Positions 17,434 through 27,218 are shown, counted from the stretch's first letter. The stretch: DNA of 64,000 bases from Psychromarinibacter sediminicola (GCF_029168335.1 NZ_JARGYC010000001.1:62001-126000); one strand, 5' to 3'. Program-made: numbers and translations. The notes: generated from the sequence alone by a model not told the origin.

Positions 17434-18008
17434 GCGTCGAGCCAGGTGGTGATCGCGTCGATATCCGGCCGCGGCCGCTCGGGCGGGGCGACGGTCTCGG
17501 TGCCGATATGGATGAACCCGGCCACGTGCTCGTCGCGGCCCAGATCCAGCGCCTCGGTCACGAAGTCCCGGTCGTGGCACGGCCAGCCGGTCAGCCAGTT
17601 GGCCCCCCAGCCGGCGGCCAGCGCCGCGTTCAGGAGCGCCAGGCAGACGGCGCCGGCGGAATAGACCTGCTCGATCTGCGGCACCTTGTCGGAGGCGACG
17701 GGGGCCGAGATCACCGCCACGGCCAGGTCGGCATCGGCGAACTGCGCGCGCGACTTCGTCACCTTCTCCTCGTCCAGGCCCAGCCGGGCGCCGTGGTCGG
17801 GCACCATCGCCGCCAGCCGCGCCAGCGCGTGCTTTTCCAGCACGATGAACCGCCAGGGCTCCAGCTTGCCGTGGTCGGGGCTGCGCGCGGCGGCGGTGAG
17901 CAGGGGGCGCAGCGCGTCGCGGCCCGGCACCGGGGTCGTCAGCGTCTTGGCGGGGCGCGAGCGCCGGGTCAGCAGAAAGTCGAGCGCGTCGGGATTCGGG
18001 GCGGGCAT
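17430..18008 (-). CDS. nitroreductase family flavoprotein
   Basis: 192 residues beginning MPAPNPDALDFLLTRRSRPAK. RRSRPAK, RSPDHGKLEPWRF and the GWGANWLTGW region fit the FMN-binding nitroreductase family (YdjA-like branch). It would reduce a nitro, quinone or flavin substrate with NAD(P)H. Overlaps the EI24 gene by 4 bp; a perfect 24-bp palindrome lies in its upstream region. Confidence 0.87.
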   Translation of the reverse strand: MPAPNPDALDFLLTRRSRPAKTLTTPVPGRDALRPLLTAAARSPDHGKLEPWRFIVLEKHALARLAAMVPDHGARLGLDEEKVTKSRAQFADADLAVAVISAPVASDKVPQIEQVYSAGAVCLALLNAALAAGWGANWLTGWPCHDRDFVTEALDLGRDEHVAGFIHIGTETVAPPERPRPDIDAITTWLDA

Positions 18009-18173
18009 GGCGTCTCCGTGGTCGTGCCGCTCACATGTCGGCGCTTTGGCGGCCGGATGCAAGGCGGCACCGGCGCAGACCGGCGCAGCGCCCTCCCGTG
18101 TCCCGGGCGCGGCCGGTCGTTCCGCGATGCACGAGACGCTGCGTGAAGGGTTAAGTCATTGTTAATAAATTCA

Positions 18174-18197
18174 AAATGTTTCGCGCGCGAAACATTT
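18174..18197. promoter_or_regulatory. perfect 24-bp palindrome, possible operator
   Basis: AAATGTTTCGCG is followed directly by its exact reverse complement. It lies between the HDAC-like stop (18245) and the nitroreductase start (18008), next to an AT-rich stretch (GAATTTATTAACAATGACTT on the minus strand) that looks like a promoter. It is most likely an operator for the nitroreductase unit; a transcript-end stem for the HDAC-like gene is the alternative, though no T-run is seen. Confidence 0.55.
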
Positions 18198-18244
18198 GAC
18201 CCGACGCTCCGCCCCGACGCCCTCTGGCCTCACGGAAACCGGCC

Positions 18245-19354
18245 TCACGGAAAGAAGAACGCCTCCAGCTCGCCCAGATAGCCCGATAGGAACGCCTCCA
18301 TCTGCGCGTTCGGCTGACGGATCTCCAGCGTCGGCGCCAGCGGATCGGGCGCCCCGGTCGCGCTGCCCTTCAATTCCTGGATCACGGCATGGCCGCAGAA
18401 CGGCACATGCGCCTCGGAATAGCCGCCCTCGTGCACCATCACGACCCGCCCGCCGCACAGCTCCTCCGCGGCGGTCATCACCGCGCGCGTCATCAGCCGG
18501 AAGGTCTCGGCCGTGGCCATCATCCGCCCCAGCGGATCGAAGGCCGAGGCGTCGTAGCCGCAGGCCACCACGATCGCCTCCGGCGCGAAGGCGCGCAGCT
18601 TCGGCAGGATCAGCCGCTCCATCGCCTCCATGTAGGTCGCGTGCCCCGCCCCCGGCGGCAGCGGCAGGTTCATGTTGCAGCCCGCCGCAGCGCCCTCGCC
18701 GGTGACCTCCGGCTCGCCGGTATCCAGCGGGTAGTTGTGCTCCTGGTGGATCGACACGGTCAGCACGTCCGGATCGTCGAGAAAGATCGCCTCGGTCCCG
18801 TTGCCGTGATGCACGTCCCAGTCCACCACCGCCACGCGCTTCGCCAGCCCGGCGGCGCGGGCGGCGCGGATCGCGATGGCGATATTGGCCAGCAGGCAGA
18901 ACCCGTTCGGCCTGTCGGGCAGACAGTGATGCCCCGGCGGCCGCGACAGCGCATAGGCATTGTCGGCCGCGCCGGTCAGCACCGCCTCCAGCGCTGCCTT
19001 CGACAGCCCCGCCGACAGCGCCGCGATCTCGTAGCCGCCGCGCCCGAACGGCGTGCGCAGACCCAATTCGCCGCCGCCGGCGTCCGACAGGTCGCGAAAC
19101 GTCTTCAGGAAGTCCACCGGATGCACCCGCGTCAGATCCTCCTCCGTCGCCGGAGGCGCGCTGCCCGCCTCCAGCTCCGCCAGCAGCCCCGTCAGGTCCA
19201 GAAGGTTCTTCAGCCGCCGCTTGCTCTCGGGGCTCTCCGGCAGGCCGCCCGCGGCCAGCGGCTGCACCAGCCCGCCCACGGGAAAGGTCAGCGCATAGTT
19301 CCCGCCCGCGTGCCAGAAACAGCTCTCGTCCCAGAAAAAGGCGGTGCGGCGCAT
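18245..19354 (-). CDS. histone deacetylase-family amidohydrolase
   Basis: 369 residues. Zinc-site and catalytic segments of the family are clear: RPPGHHCLPDRPNGFCLLAN, VDWDVHHGNGTEAIF, GYDASAFDPLG and HEGGYSE. Bacterial members deacetylate acetylpolyamines or other small amides. The ATG at 19354 opens MRRTAFFWDESCFWH, as in class II-like relatives. No obvious partner gene; divergent from the DUF167 gene. Confidence 0.92.
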   Translation of the reverse strand: MRRTAFFWDESCFWHAGGNYALTFPVGGLVQPLAAGGLPESPESKRRLKNLLDLTGLLAELEAGSAPPATEEDLTRVHPVDFLKTFRDLSDAGGGELGLRTPFGRGGYEIAALSAGLSKAALEAVLTGAADNAYALSRPPGHHCLPDRPNGFCLLANIAIAIRAARAAGLAKRVAVVDWDVHHGNGTEAIFLDDPDVLTVSIHQEHNYPLDTGEPEVTGEGAAAGCNMNLPLPPGAGHATYMEAMERLILPKLRAFAPEAIVVACGYDASAFDPLGRMMATAETFRLMTRAVMTAAEELCGGRVVMVHEGGYSEAHVPFCGHAVIQELKGSATGAPDPLAPTLEIRQPNAQMEAFLSGYLGELEAFFFP

Positions 19355-19417
19355 GAAACCCCCGTTGGTCTTTTCGGCTGCCGCACACTAGAACGCCCCC
19401 GCACGGGAGCCAAGCGA

Positions 19418-19666
19418 ATGACCGACCTCACCCACCTGGCCCGCGAAGGCACCGAGATCGCCGTCCGCGTGACGCCCAAGGCGTCGCGGAGCGCGATCAA
19501 GCGCGACGGCGACACGCTCCGCGTCTACGTGACCGCGGCGCCCGAGGGCGGCAAGGCCAACGCGGCCGTCGCGAAACTTCTGGCCAAGGCCCTGGGCCTG
19601 CCGAAATCCCGCCTCTCGCTGATCCGCGGCCAGACCGCACGCGACAAGGTCTTCCGCGTGCTCTAG
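19418..19666 (+). CDS. DUF167 (YggU) family protein
   Basis: 82 residues, the usual family length: VRVTPKASRSAI, VYVTAAPEGGKANAAVAKLLAKAL and LIRGQTARDKVFRV. The function is unknown. It is divergent from the HDAC-like gene and has a GGGAG site upstream. Confidence 0.92.
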   Translation: MTDLTHLAREGTEIAVRVTPKASRSAIKRDGDTLRVYVTAAPEGGKANAAVAKLLAKALGLPKSRLSLIRGQTARDKVFRVL

Positions 19667-19755
19667 CTTCTCTTGGCCGAAATACTCCGGGGAGCGCGAG
19701 GGGCCGGCCCCTCGCATCCAAAGAAAAAGCGTGCGCCGCAGGCGCCCCGTCAAAA
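19667..19755 (-). repeat. Rhodobacterales-type intergenic element, copy 2
   Basis: On the minus strand this includes GAGTATTTCGGCC then AAGAGAAG (19687-19667), a perfect 20-bp palindrome GCGAGGGGCCGGCCCCTCGC (19696-19715) and the small hairpin GGCGCCTGCGGCGC (about 19732-19745). The same GCGCCTGCGGCGC core appears at about 29885-29897. Confidence 0.6.
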
Positions 19756-19761
19756 AGCCGC

Positions 19762-22113
19762 CTACTCCCCGTAAGGCACCCAGATCGTCTTGACCTCGGT
19801 CGCGGCGGCCAGGAACGCGCGGCCTTCGCCCTCCGCCCCGGCCCAGTCGCGCGCCCGGCCGTTATTCACCCAGGTCCGCTTCAGGTTGCCGGCCGACTCG
19901 CGCTCGATCAGGCCGGACAGGTCCGACGAGGAGAACGACCACACCGCGTCCACGCCCAGATGCCCGGCCAGATGCGGCGCCAGCTCCTCGTGCTTGCCGG
20001 TCAGGATATTCGCCACCCCGCCCGGCACGTCCGAGGTCTCCAGCAGCTGGTAGAAATCCGTCGCCGCCAGCGGGTAGGGCTCAGACGCCACGGCGACCAG
20101 CCGGTTGCCCATCGCCAGCGCCGGCCCCAGCACCGAGACGAGCCCCAGAAGCGGCGCCTCGTTGGCACAGAACGCCCCGACGATCCCCACCGGCTCGTTC
20201 ATCGCCAGCGCGATCCCCCGGAGCGGCACACCCTTCGCCGCGCCGTCGTACTTGTCGGCCCAGGCGGCCCAGGTGAACAGCCGCGAGACCGACTGCTCGA
20301 CCTCCTCCGCCGCCGCCTTCGCCGGCGCGCCGGTCAGGTGCCGCAGCCGGTCGGCGAACTCGCCCGCGCGCGCCGACAGGTTCTCGCCCAGGTAATAGAG
20401 GATCTGCGCCCGCAGATGCCCGGTAGTCCGTCCCCAGCCGGCCGCGCCGCGCGCCGCCTCGACGGCGTTGCGCACGTCCTTGCGGTTGGCGCGCGAGACG
20501 TGGCCCAGAAGCTCGCCCTTGGCCGACCAGACTGCCTGGGAATAGCCGCCGTCGGGCCGCGCCTGCTTGCCGCCGATATAGAGCTTCGCCGTCCGGTCCA
20601 GCCCGTCGACCTTCGGCTCGGCCGGCGCCGCGACCGGCTCCAGCCGCTTCAGCGGCTTCCGCGCGCCCTTCGGCCGGGTATAGGCCAGAAGCCCCTCCCA
20701 GCCGCCTTCGCGCCCGAACCCGCTCTCGCGCACGCCGCCGAAGCCCGCGGCCGCGTCGAACATGTTGGTGCCGTTGACCCAGATCACGCCCGCGGCCAGC
20801 TTCGGCGCCACGTCGAGCGCAAGGTTCACATTCTCCGACCAGACCGAGGCCGCCAGCCCGTAGCGGCTGTCATTGGCCAGCTCCACCGCCTCGGCCGGCG
20901 TGCGGAAGGTGGTGGAGACGAGGACGGGGCCGAAAATCTCCTCCTGCATCAGCGCGTCGGACGGCGCCAGCCCGGTGACCAGCGTGGGCGGATAGTAACA
21001 GCCCTGCTCGGGCAGCGGCGTCGCGGCGTGATAGACCTCGCCGGCAGAGCCGTCGAGCAGGCGCACCACGCGGTCGCGCTGCACCGGGTCGACCATCGCG
21101 CCCACGTCGATGCACTTGTCCAGCGGATCGCCCACGCGCAGCCCGTCCATCCGGCGCTTCAGCTTCTCGTGGAACCGCTCGGCCACACCCTCCTGCACCA
21201 GAAGCCGCGAGCCGGCGCAGCAGACCTGGCCCTGGTTGAACCAGATTGCGTCGACCAGCCCCTCGATCGCGCTGTCGAGATCGGCATCGTCGAACACGAC
21301 ATAGGGCGACTTGCCGCCCAGCTCCAGCGTCAGCGACTGGCCGTTCCCAGCCGTCGCCTCGCGGATGAAGCGGCCCACGGCGGTGGAGCCGGTGAAGGCG
21401 ATCTTGTCCAGCCCCTCGTGGCGCACGATCATCTCGCCCACATGCCCGTCGCCGGTGACGATGTTGACCACGCCCTTCGGCAGCCCCGCCTCGCGGCAGA
21501 GATCGGCGAAGAGAAGCGCGGTCATCGACGTATACTCGGCCGGCTTCAGCACCACGGTGTTGCCCATCGCGAGGGCCGGCGCGATCTTCCAGGCCAGCAT
21601 CAGAAGCGGGAAGTTCCACGGCACGATCTGGCCGCAGACCCCCAGCGCCTCGCGGTCCGGCAGCTCGGCCTCCATCAGCTGCGCCATCCCGGCGTGATAG
21701 TAGAAGTGCCGCGCGACCAGCGGCACGTCGATGTCGCGGCTCTCGCGGATCGGCTTGCCGTTGTCGAGGCTCTCCAGCACCGCCAGCAGGCGGGAATGCT
21801 TCTGCACCAGCCGCGCCAGCGCATAGAGGTACTTCGCCCGGGCATGCCCCGGAAGCTTGGCCCACTTCGGCTGTGCCTTGCGCGCGGCGGCGACGGCGGC
21901 GTCGACATCCTCCTGCGTCGCCTGGGTCAGGGTGGCCAGCACCTCGCCGGTCGCAGGGTTCTTCGAGGCGAACTGGTCGCCCGGCTCGGTCATCGCCCCG
22001 TCGATGAACAGCCCGTAGCGGCTGCCCCCGTCCACCAGCCAGGCCAGCGCCTCGGCCGCGCTTTCGGGGGCGGGGCCGTAGTCCATCGTGTCGAATATCT
22101 CGGGGACGTTCAT
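19762..22113 (-). CDS. ALDH16-type double aldehyde dehydrogenase
   Basis: 783 residues: a full aldehyde dehydrogenase (about 30-500) fused to a second ALDH-like domain (about 515-783). The first has IVPWNFPLLM, LELGGKSP and FNQGQVCCAG with catalytic Cys298; the second keeps the fold (IGGKQARPDGG, GIVGAFCANEAPLLGL) but lacks the Cys motif. This is the ALDH16 architecture, in which the second domain is structural. The start is MNVPEIF at 22113; the ribosome site GAGAAGAAG comes from a dispersed repeat copy. deoC lies just upstream, suggesting oxidation of the acetaldehyde it releases. Confidence 0.92.
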   Translation of the reverse strand: MNVPEIFDTMDYGPAPESAAEALAWLVDGGSRYGLFIDGAMTEPGDQFASKNPATGEVLATLTQATQEDVDAAVAAARKAQPKWAKLPGHARAKYLYALARLVQKHSRLLAVLESLDNGKPIRESRDIDVPLVARHFYYHAGMAQLMEAELPDREALGVCGQIVPWNFPLLMLAWKIAPALAMGNTVVLKPAEYTSMTALLFADLCREAGLPKGVVNIVTGDGHVGEMIVRHEGLDKIAFTGSTAVGRFIREATAGNGQSLTLELGGKSPYVVFDDADLDSAIEGLVDAIWFNQGQVCCAGSRLLVQEGVAERFHEKLKRRMDGLRVGDPLDKCIDVGAMVDPVQRDRVVRLLDGSAGEVYHAATPLPEQGCYYPPTLVTGLAPSDALMQEEIFGPVLVSTTFRTPAEAVELANDSRYGLAASVWSENVNLALDVAPKLAAGVIWVNGTNMFDAAAGFGGVRESGFGREGGWEGLLAYTRPKGARKPLKRLEPVAAPAEPKVDGLDRTAKLYIGGKQARPDGGYSQAVWSAKGELLGHVSRANRKDVRNAVEAARGAAGWGRTTGHLRAQILYYLGENLSARAGEFADRLRHLTGAPAKAAAEEVEQSVSRLFTWAAWADKYDGAAKGVPLRGIALAMNEPVGIVGAFCANEAPLLGLVSVLGPALAMGNRLVAVASEPYPLAATDFYQLLETSDVPGGVANILTGKHEELAPHLAGHLGVDAVWSFSSSDLSGLIERESAGNLKRTWVNNGRARDWAGAEGEGRAFLAAATEVKTIWVPYGE

Positions 22114-22115
22114 GG

Positions 22116-22137
22116 CTTCTTCTCGTTTCAAATACGC
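22116..22137 (-). repeat. Rhodobacterales-type motif, copy 3, supplies an RBS
   Basis: Minus strand GCGTATTTGAA then ACGAGAAGAAG, ending 2 nt before the ALDH16 ATG, so its purine-rich end doubles as the Shine-Dalgarno region. Confidence 0.6.
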
Positions 22138-22167
22138 AATCGCGCGCCGGTCCGGCCGGGCGCGCGC

Positions 22168-23190
22168 TCAGGCCATCGGGTGACGGTAGCCGGCGGAGTA
22201 GCGGCCGGTGACGTGGTGTTCCAGCTGCCGCTCGATATCGCCCAGCAGCGACGAGGCGCCGAAGCGGAAGAGGTCGGGCTGCAGCCAGCGCGGGCCCAGC
22301 TCGTCGCGGATCAGCGTCAGGTAGGTCAGCGCGTCCTTCGCCTTCGAGATCCCGCCGGCGGGCTTGTAGCCGATGCGGTAGCCGGTGCGGTCGTGGTAGT
22401 CGCGCAGCGCCCGGATCATCACGAGGCTGACGGGCAGGGTGGCGTTGACCGATTCCTTGCCGGTGGAGGTCTTGATGAAATCGGCCCCGCCCATCATGCA
22501 GACGAGGCTCGCCCGGGCGACGTTTCGCAGCGTGCCGAGCTCGCCGGTGGCGAGGATCGCCTTGACATGCGCCTCGCCGCAGGCGGCGCGGAACTGGCGC
22601 ATCTCGTCGTAGAGCGCCTGCCAGTTGCCGGTCAGCACGTGGCGCCGCGAGATCACGATGTCGATCTCGCGGGCGCCGGCGGCGACCGACAGCTCGATCT
22701 CGCGCAGCCGGGTTTCCAGCGGCGAGAGGCCCGCCGGGAAGCCGGTGGAGACGGCGGCGACGGGGATGCCGGAGCCCTCCAGCGCCGCGACGGCGGGCGG
22801 CACCATCTCGTGATAGACGCAGACCGCGCCGGTGGTGATCGGGCGCATCTTCAGCGCGTCGAGGATATCGGCACGGACCGGCTGGCGGGCCTTGGCGCAG
22901 AGCCGGCGGACCCGGCCGGCTGTGTCGTCGCCCGACAGCGTCGTCAGGTCGATCAGGGTGATCGCCTTCAGGAGCCAGGCGGCCTGGTGGTCCTTCTTGA
23001 CCGAGCGGCGGCCGGGCAGGGTGGCGGCGCGGCGCTCGATGGCGGAGGTGTTGGCGCGGGCCGACAGGACCCAGTCGAGGTCCAGCTCCTGGCCCGGATT
23101 GCGGGCCGCGTGGACCTGCGGAAGCTGCGCGGTCCCGCGATCGTCGCCGGCGCCGGCGGCGGTCTCGGGGCGAGTATCGGCGTGGGTCAA
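22168..23190 (-). CDS. deoC: deoxyribose-phosphate aldolase
   Basis: 340 residues from a TTG preceded by GGAGGAG at 6 nt. The class I aldolase motifs are visible: LIDLTTL, CVYHEMVPPA, AAVSTGFPAG, EIDIVISR, VKAILATGEL and FIKTSTGKES with the Schiff-base Lys, then GYKPAGGI. It cleaves 2-deoxyribose 5-phosphate to glyceraldehyde 3-phosphate and acetaldehyde. The ALDH16 gene 55 bp downstream on the same strand would remove the aldehyde. Longer than E. coli DeoC because of an N-terminal extension, as in eukaryote-like DeoC. Confidence 0.93.
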   Translation of the reverse strand: MTHADTRPETAAGAGDDRGTAQLPQVHAARNPGQELDLDWVLSARANTSAIERRAATLPGRRSVKKDHQAAWLLKAITLIDLTTLSGDDTAGRVRRLCAKARQPVRADILDALKMRPITTGAVCVYHEMVPPAVAALEGSGIPVAAVSTGFPAGLSPLETRLREIELSVAAGAREIDIVISRRHVLTGNWQALYDEMRQFRAACGEAHVKAILATGELGTLRNVARASLVCMMGGADFIKTSTGKESVNATLPVSLVMIRALRDYHDRTGYRIGYKPAGGISKAKDALTYLTLIRDELGPRWLQPDLFRFGASSLLGDIERQLEHHVTGRYSAGYRHPMA

Positions 23191-23271
23191 GGGGCTCCTC
23201 CGATCCCTCCGGGTGAGGGCCGAGCGTGGCACGCGGTCGGAGGGTTGGCAAGCATCGAGCGGCGGGGCCGC

Positions 23272-24246
23272 TCAGGGCCAGATGGCGAAGACATAGGCGC
23301 CGTATCCGGCCAGCAGCACCAGGCCCTCCCAGCGGACGATCCGCAGCCCGGTGGCGGCGAAGATCACCAGGAGCACGCTGACGCCCAGCATCAGCAGGGT
23401 GTCGAAGCTCCGGATCGCCTCCGGCACCGGCGAGGGCGCCAGCAGGGCCGTCGTGCCGCCGATGCCGAGGATGTTGTAGATGTTGGAGCCGACGACATTG
23501 CCGAAGGCCACGTCGCTCTGCCGCTTGACGGCGGCGACGAGGGAGGTGACGAGTTCCGGCATCGAGGTGCCGATGGCGACGACGGTCAGGCCGATCACCG
23601 TCTCCGGGATCGCGAAGGACTGCGCCAGCGTCACGGCGCCGCGCACCAGGAAGGTGCCGCCGAGGATCACCAGGACCAGCCCGCCGAGGGCGAGGAGCAG
23701 CGGCAGCGCCAGGCCGCCCGCCGCCCGGCGCCCCGGCGCGGTGGCGGGGTCGGTGGCCTCCAGTGCGGCCGCCTTGTCGAAGGCGGCGCCGTGGTCGCCG
23801 GCGCGGCGCTCCTGCCGGATGGCCAGCGCGATATAGACGACGAGCCCGGCGAGGAAGGCCGCGCCGATCGGCCGGCTCATCGGGGTCACCACGGCCAGCC
23901 CGGCGAAGACGGCGGCGACCGCCAGCATCACCACCGCGTCGCGCCGCAACGCCGCGGAGGCGACGGCGATGGGAAACAGGAGCGCCGAGGCGCCGACGAT
24001 CAGAAGGACGTTCGCGATGTTCGATCCGACGATGTTGCCATAGGCGATGCCGGGCGAGCCGGCCAGCGCCGCCTGGACCGAGGCCACGAGTTCCGGCATC
24101 GAGGTGCCGAACCCGACCAGCGTCAGCCCGATCACCAGCGGCGAGACGCCGAGCCGTTCGGCGACCTGCACCGCGCCCCGGACCAGAAGATCGCCGCCCG
24201 CGATCATCGCCAGAAGTCCGCCGATGAGCGGCAGCCAGATGTCCAT
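23272..24246 (-). CDS. calcium/sodium antiporter, CaCA family
   Basis: 324 residues, about ten membrane segments, with the two inverted alpha-repeats GFGTSMPELVASVQAAL (about 43) and AIGTSMPELVTSLVAAV (about 225) and their GNIVGSN / GNVVGSN partners. This is the YrbG-type K+-independent Na+/Ca2+ exchanger layout in the inner membrane. Adjacent ATGs at 24249 and 24246; the second has better spacing to GGAGG. Confidence 0.93.
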   Translation of the reverse strand: MDIWLPLIGGLLAMIAGGDLLVRGAVQVAERLGVSPLVIGLTLVGFGTSMPELVASVQAALAGSPGIAYGNIVGSNIANVLLIVGASALLFPIAVASAALRRDAVVMLAVAAVFAGLAVVTPMSRPIGAAFLAGLVVYIALAIRQERRAGDHGAAFDKAAALEATDPATAPGRRAAGGLALPLLLALGGLVLVILGGTFLVRGAVTLAQSFAIPETVIGLTVVAIGTSMPELVTSLVAAVKRQSDVAFGNVVGSNIYNILGIGGTTALLAPSPVPEAIRSFDTLLMLGVSVLLVIFAATGLRIVRWEGLVLLAGYGAYVFAIWP

Positions 24247-24346
24247 CATGCCCCCTCCTTTCGCCGCGCCGTGCCCGCGGCCGGGCACGGCCTGTCCTGC
24301 ACTGCGAAGATGGAGGGGCCGGGCCGGGCGTCAATGTTGCGGGGGC

Positions 24347-24434
24347 AAGGGTGCGTGCTTGCACGCACCGCTCCGCGTTTCCACACGCGACGCCTATTTC
24401 GACAATTGGTGCGTGCGAGCACGCACCCTACGCC
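24347..24434. repeat. paired REP element (BIME-like) 1
   Basis: Two 20-bp palindromes, 24350-24369 (GGTGCGTGC-TT-GCACGCACC) and 24408-24427 (GGTGCGTGC-GA-GCACGCACC). The second has a GTAG foot when read on the minus strand (24431-24428). The whole 88-bp unit is matched by the copy at 25664-25756. Confidence 0.9.
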
Positions 24435-24530
24435 TGGACCTCGATCGGGATGCAGAGCGGACGTTCGACAGCGTGCCGGGGCTGATCGTGGCGAATTGGG
24501 TGGAACAGCACGCGGGTGCAACTGTGTTCC

Positions 24531-25663
<1,133 letters not shown>

Positions 25664-25756
25664 AAGGGTACGTGATTTCACGCACCGCTCCTCGGTTTCC
25701 GTACCCGACACGAATGCATTTCGACAAATGGTGCGTGCGAGCACGCACCCTACGCC
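25664..25756. repeat. paired REP element (BIME-like) 2
   Basis: A decayed first palindrome (25667-25687, one mismatch in GTACGTGA/TCACGCAC) and an exact second one (25730-25749, GGTGCGTGC-GA-GCACGCACC). GTAG on the minus strand at 25753-25750 includes the TAG stop of the RAYT gene. Spacer TTTCGACAA and end CCCTACGCC match unit 1. Confidence 0.9.
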
Positions 25757-26235
25757 GGGTCGTAGCGGCCGGCGCGGATGTCGCGGTGAATGGTGGAATA
25801 GGGCCAGTCGGGCGGATGCGCGACCAGGCCGTGCTTGACCGGGTTGTGCCAGCAATAGCGGATATGCGCCGCGAGGTCGGGGTCGTCGCGGATGTGGTGC
25901 TCCCAGAAACGGCGTTGCCAGATGCCGCGTTCCTGGCGCCGCTCGTGGCTCTGGCGCAGGCGGTTTTTCGGGAGGCCGGCGGAGAAGCGGGACTTGATGA
26001 GGCGCCAGCGGGTGGGGAAGTCACGGTCGCCGTCGGGGAGGGTCCAGACGCAATGGAGGTGGTCCGGCAGCACGACCCAGGCGTCGATGCGGAACGGACG
26101 CTCGGCCCGCGTGGTGCGGACGGCGTCGCGCAGGCGGGCGATTTCGGTCACCAGCAGGTCGGTGCCGCGGTCGGCGAGGGCGACGGAGAAGAAGATCGTG
26201 GCGCCGGGGGCGTTCGGGCGGATATAGCGCGACAT
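25750..26235 (-). CDS. REP-associated tyrosine transposase (RAYT)
   Basis: 161 residues, a Y1_Tnp (TnpA_REP-type) HUH nuclease: VVLPDHLHCVW gives the metal-binding His59/His61, IWQRRFWEHHIRDD is the usual RAYT segment, and YCWHNPVKHGLV carries the predicted catalytic Tyr127. The stop codon is part of the GTAG foot of REP unit 2, and a third REP cluster lies just upstream. RAYTs process REP single strands at a GTAG foot; the combination here is complete. Confidence 0.92.
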   Translation of the reverse strand: MSRYIRPNAPGATIFFSVALADRGTDLLVTEIARLRDAVRTTRAERPFRIDAWVVLPDHLHCVWTLPDGDRDFPTRWRLIKSRFSAGLPKNRLRQSHERRQERGIWQRRFWEHHIRDDPDLAAHIRYCWHNPVKHGLVAHPPDWPYSTIHRDIRAGRYDPA

Positions 26236-26275
26236 CGCGCCATTGGGGGCGGAGGTTGGTTTGGGATTGGTTAAC

Positions 26276-26412
26276 GTAGGGGGATGGGTGCGTGCTTGCA
26301 CGCACCTTTGGCCGTGGCGGCCGGGAGCCGATATCCGGCGACGGGGATGTTCGTAGATCGCGGAATTGCGTGCGAGCACACGCCAAATGGTGCGTGCAAG
26401 CACGCTTCCTAC
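26276..26412. repeat. REP cluster 3
   Basis: Three palindromes: 26287-26306 (GGTGCGTGC-TT-GCACGCACC), a decayed one at about 26367-26384, and 26392-26405 (GCGTGC-AA-GCACGC). GTAG feet occur on the plus strand at 26276 and on the minus strand at 26412-26409; the latter contains the stop of the SRPBCC gene. Confidence 0.88.
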
Positions 26413-26888
26413 AATTGCGGCACCGTCAGGGCCGCGCAGGCCATCGCGTACCGGGTGCAGAACACGCCGTCCCAGCCGGTGCGGTCGTTGTCGCGCAGGG
26501 CCGCGGCGTCGGTCCCCAGCGCGGCCCAGCCGGAATGCACGAGCGTTACCCGGGTGCCGTCGGCGACGGCGGTGAAGGTGACCTCGACATGGCTCGCCTG
26601 CGCCTCGGGGCGGCCGACATGCCAGGTCATGGCAAAGCGTTCGCCCGGCACGTAGCCGGTCACGCGGCCCCAGGGGACGGTGGTGCCGTCCGGTTTCGTC
26701 TCGGTCACCTCGGCGCCTTCCTCGGCCGGGACGGTCACGGTGCGGGCGGGCGTGCCGTCGCGGGCCGAGAGGGAATGGGTGTCGAGCGGCCACCAGTCGG
26801 CCATCTCCTCGGTGAACAGCCGGAAGGCGCGGTCGGGGGCGAGGGGGACGGTGATCTCCTTGACGATTGCGTCGGTCGCGTCGGTCAT
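26409..26888 (-). CDS. SRPBCC / AHSA1-like domain protein
   Basis: 159 residues from MTDATDAIVKEI. APDRAFRLFTEEMADWWP, GYVPGERFAMTWHVGRPEAQAS, and TRVTLVHSGWAALG are typical of the START-like AHSA1 family with a hydrophobic ligand cavity. The ATG overlaps the stop of the ArsR gene (ATGA), a frequent pairing in which the regulator controls its SRPBCC partner. The ligand is unknown. Confidence 0.87.
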   Translation of the reverse strand: MTDATDAIVKEITVPLAPDRAFRLFTEEMADWWPLDTHSLSARDGTPARTVTVPAEEGAEVTETKPDGTTVPWGRVTGYVPGERFAMTWHVGRPEAQASHVEVTFTAVADGTRVTLVHSGWAALGTDAAALRDNDRTGWDGVFCTRYAMACAALTVPQL

Positions 26889-27217
26889 TTCGGGCTCTCC
26901 TGTGCGATCTCGCGGGCGCGGGCGGCGAAACTGTCCATGGCATCGCCCCAGAGCCCGTCGAGCCAGGCGCGTAGCTCGCGCAGGCGGTCGGGGGCGAGGC
27001 GGTAGAGGCGGCGCGTGCCCTGCGGCTCCACCTCCAGAAGCCCCGCATCCGACAGCACGCGCAGGTGCTGCGACACCGCCGGGCGGCTGATCGGCAGGTC
27101 CGCGGCCAGCCGGCCCACCGGCAGCGGCCCGGCGCGGAGCCGGTCGATCAGCGCCCGGCGGGTCGGGTCGGCGAGGGCGGCGAAGGCCGCGTCGGGCTGG
27201 GGGATTGGGTCGGTCAT
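26885..27217 (-). CDS. ArsR-family winged-helix regulator
   Basis: 110 residues. FAALADPTRRALIDRL and ISRPAVSQHLRVLSDAGLLE form the ArsR HTH. No metal-binding cysteines are seen, so it is probably not a metal sensor. First gene of a two-gene unit with the SRPBCC protein; a palindrome beside its start suggests autoregulation. Confidence 0.92.
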   Translation of the reverse strand: MTDPIPQPDAAFAALADPTRRALIDRLRAGPLPVGRLAADLPISRPAVSQHLRVLSDAGLLEVEPQGTRRLYRLAPDRLRELRAWLDGLWGDAMDSFAARAREIAQESPK

Positions 27218-27218
27218 G

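Noticed and set aside
18174-18197. Rho-independent terminator
   Set aside because: No T-run follows on either strand, and the perfect symmetry without a loop fits an operator better.
24347-24434. terminal inverted repeats of the IS110 element
   Set aside because: The palindromes are complete REP pairs present also at 25664 and 26276 away from the element; IS110 elements lack such ends.
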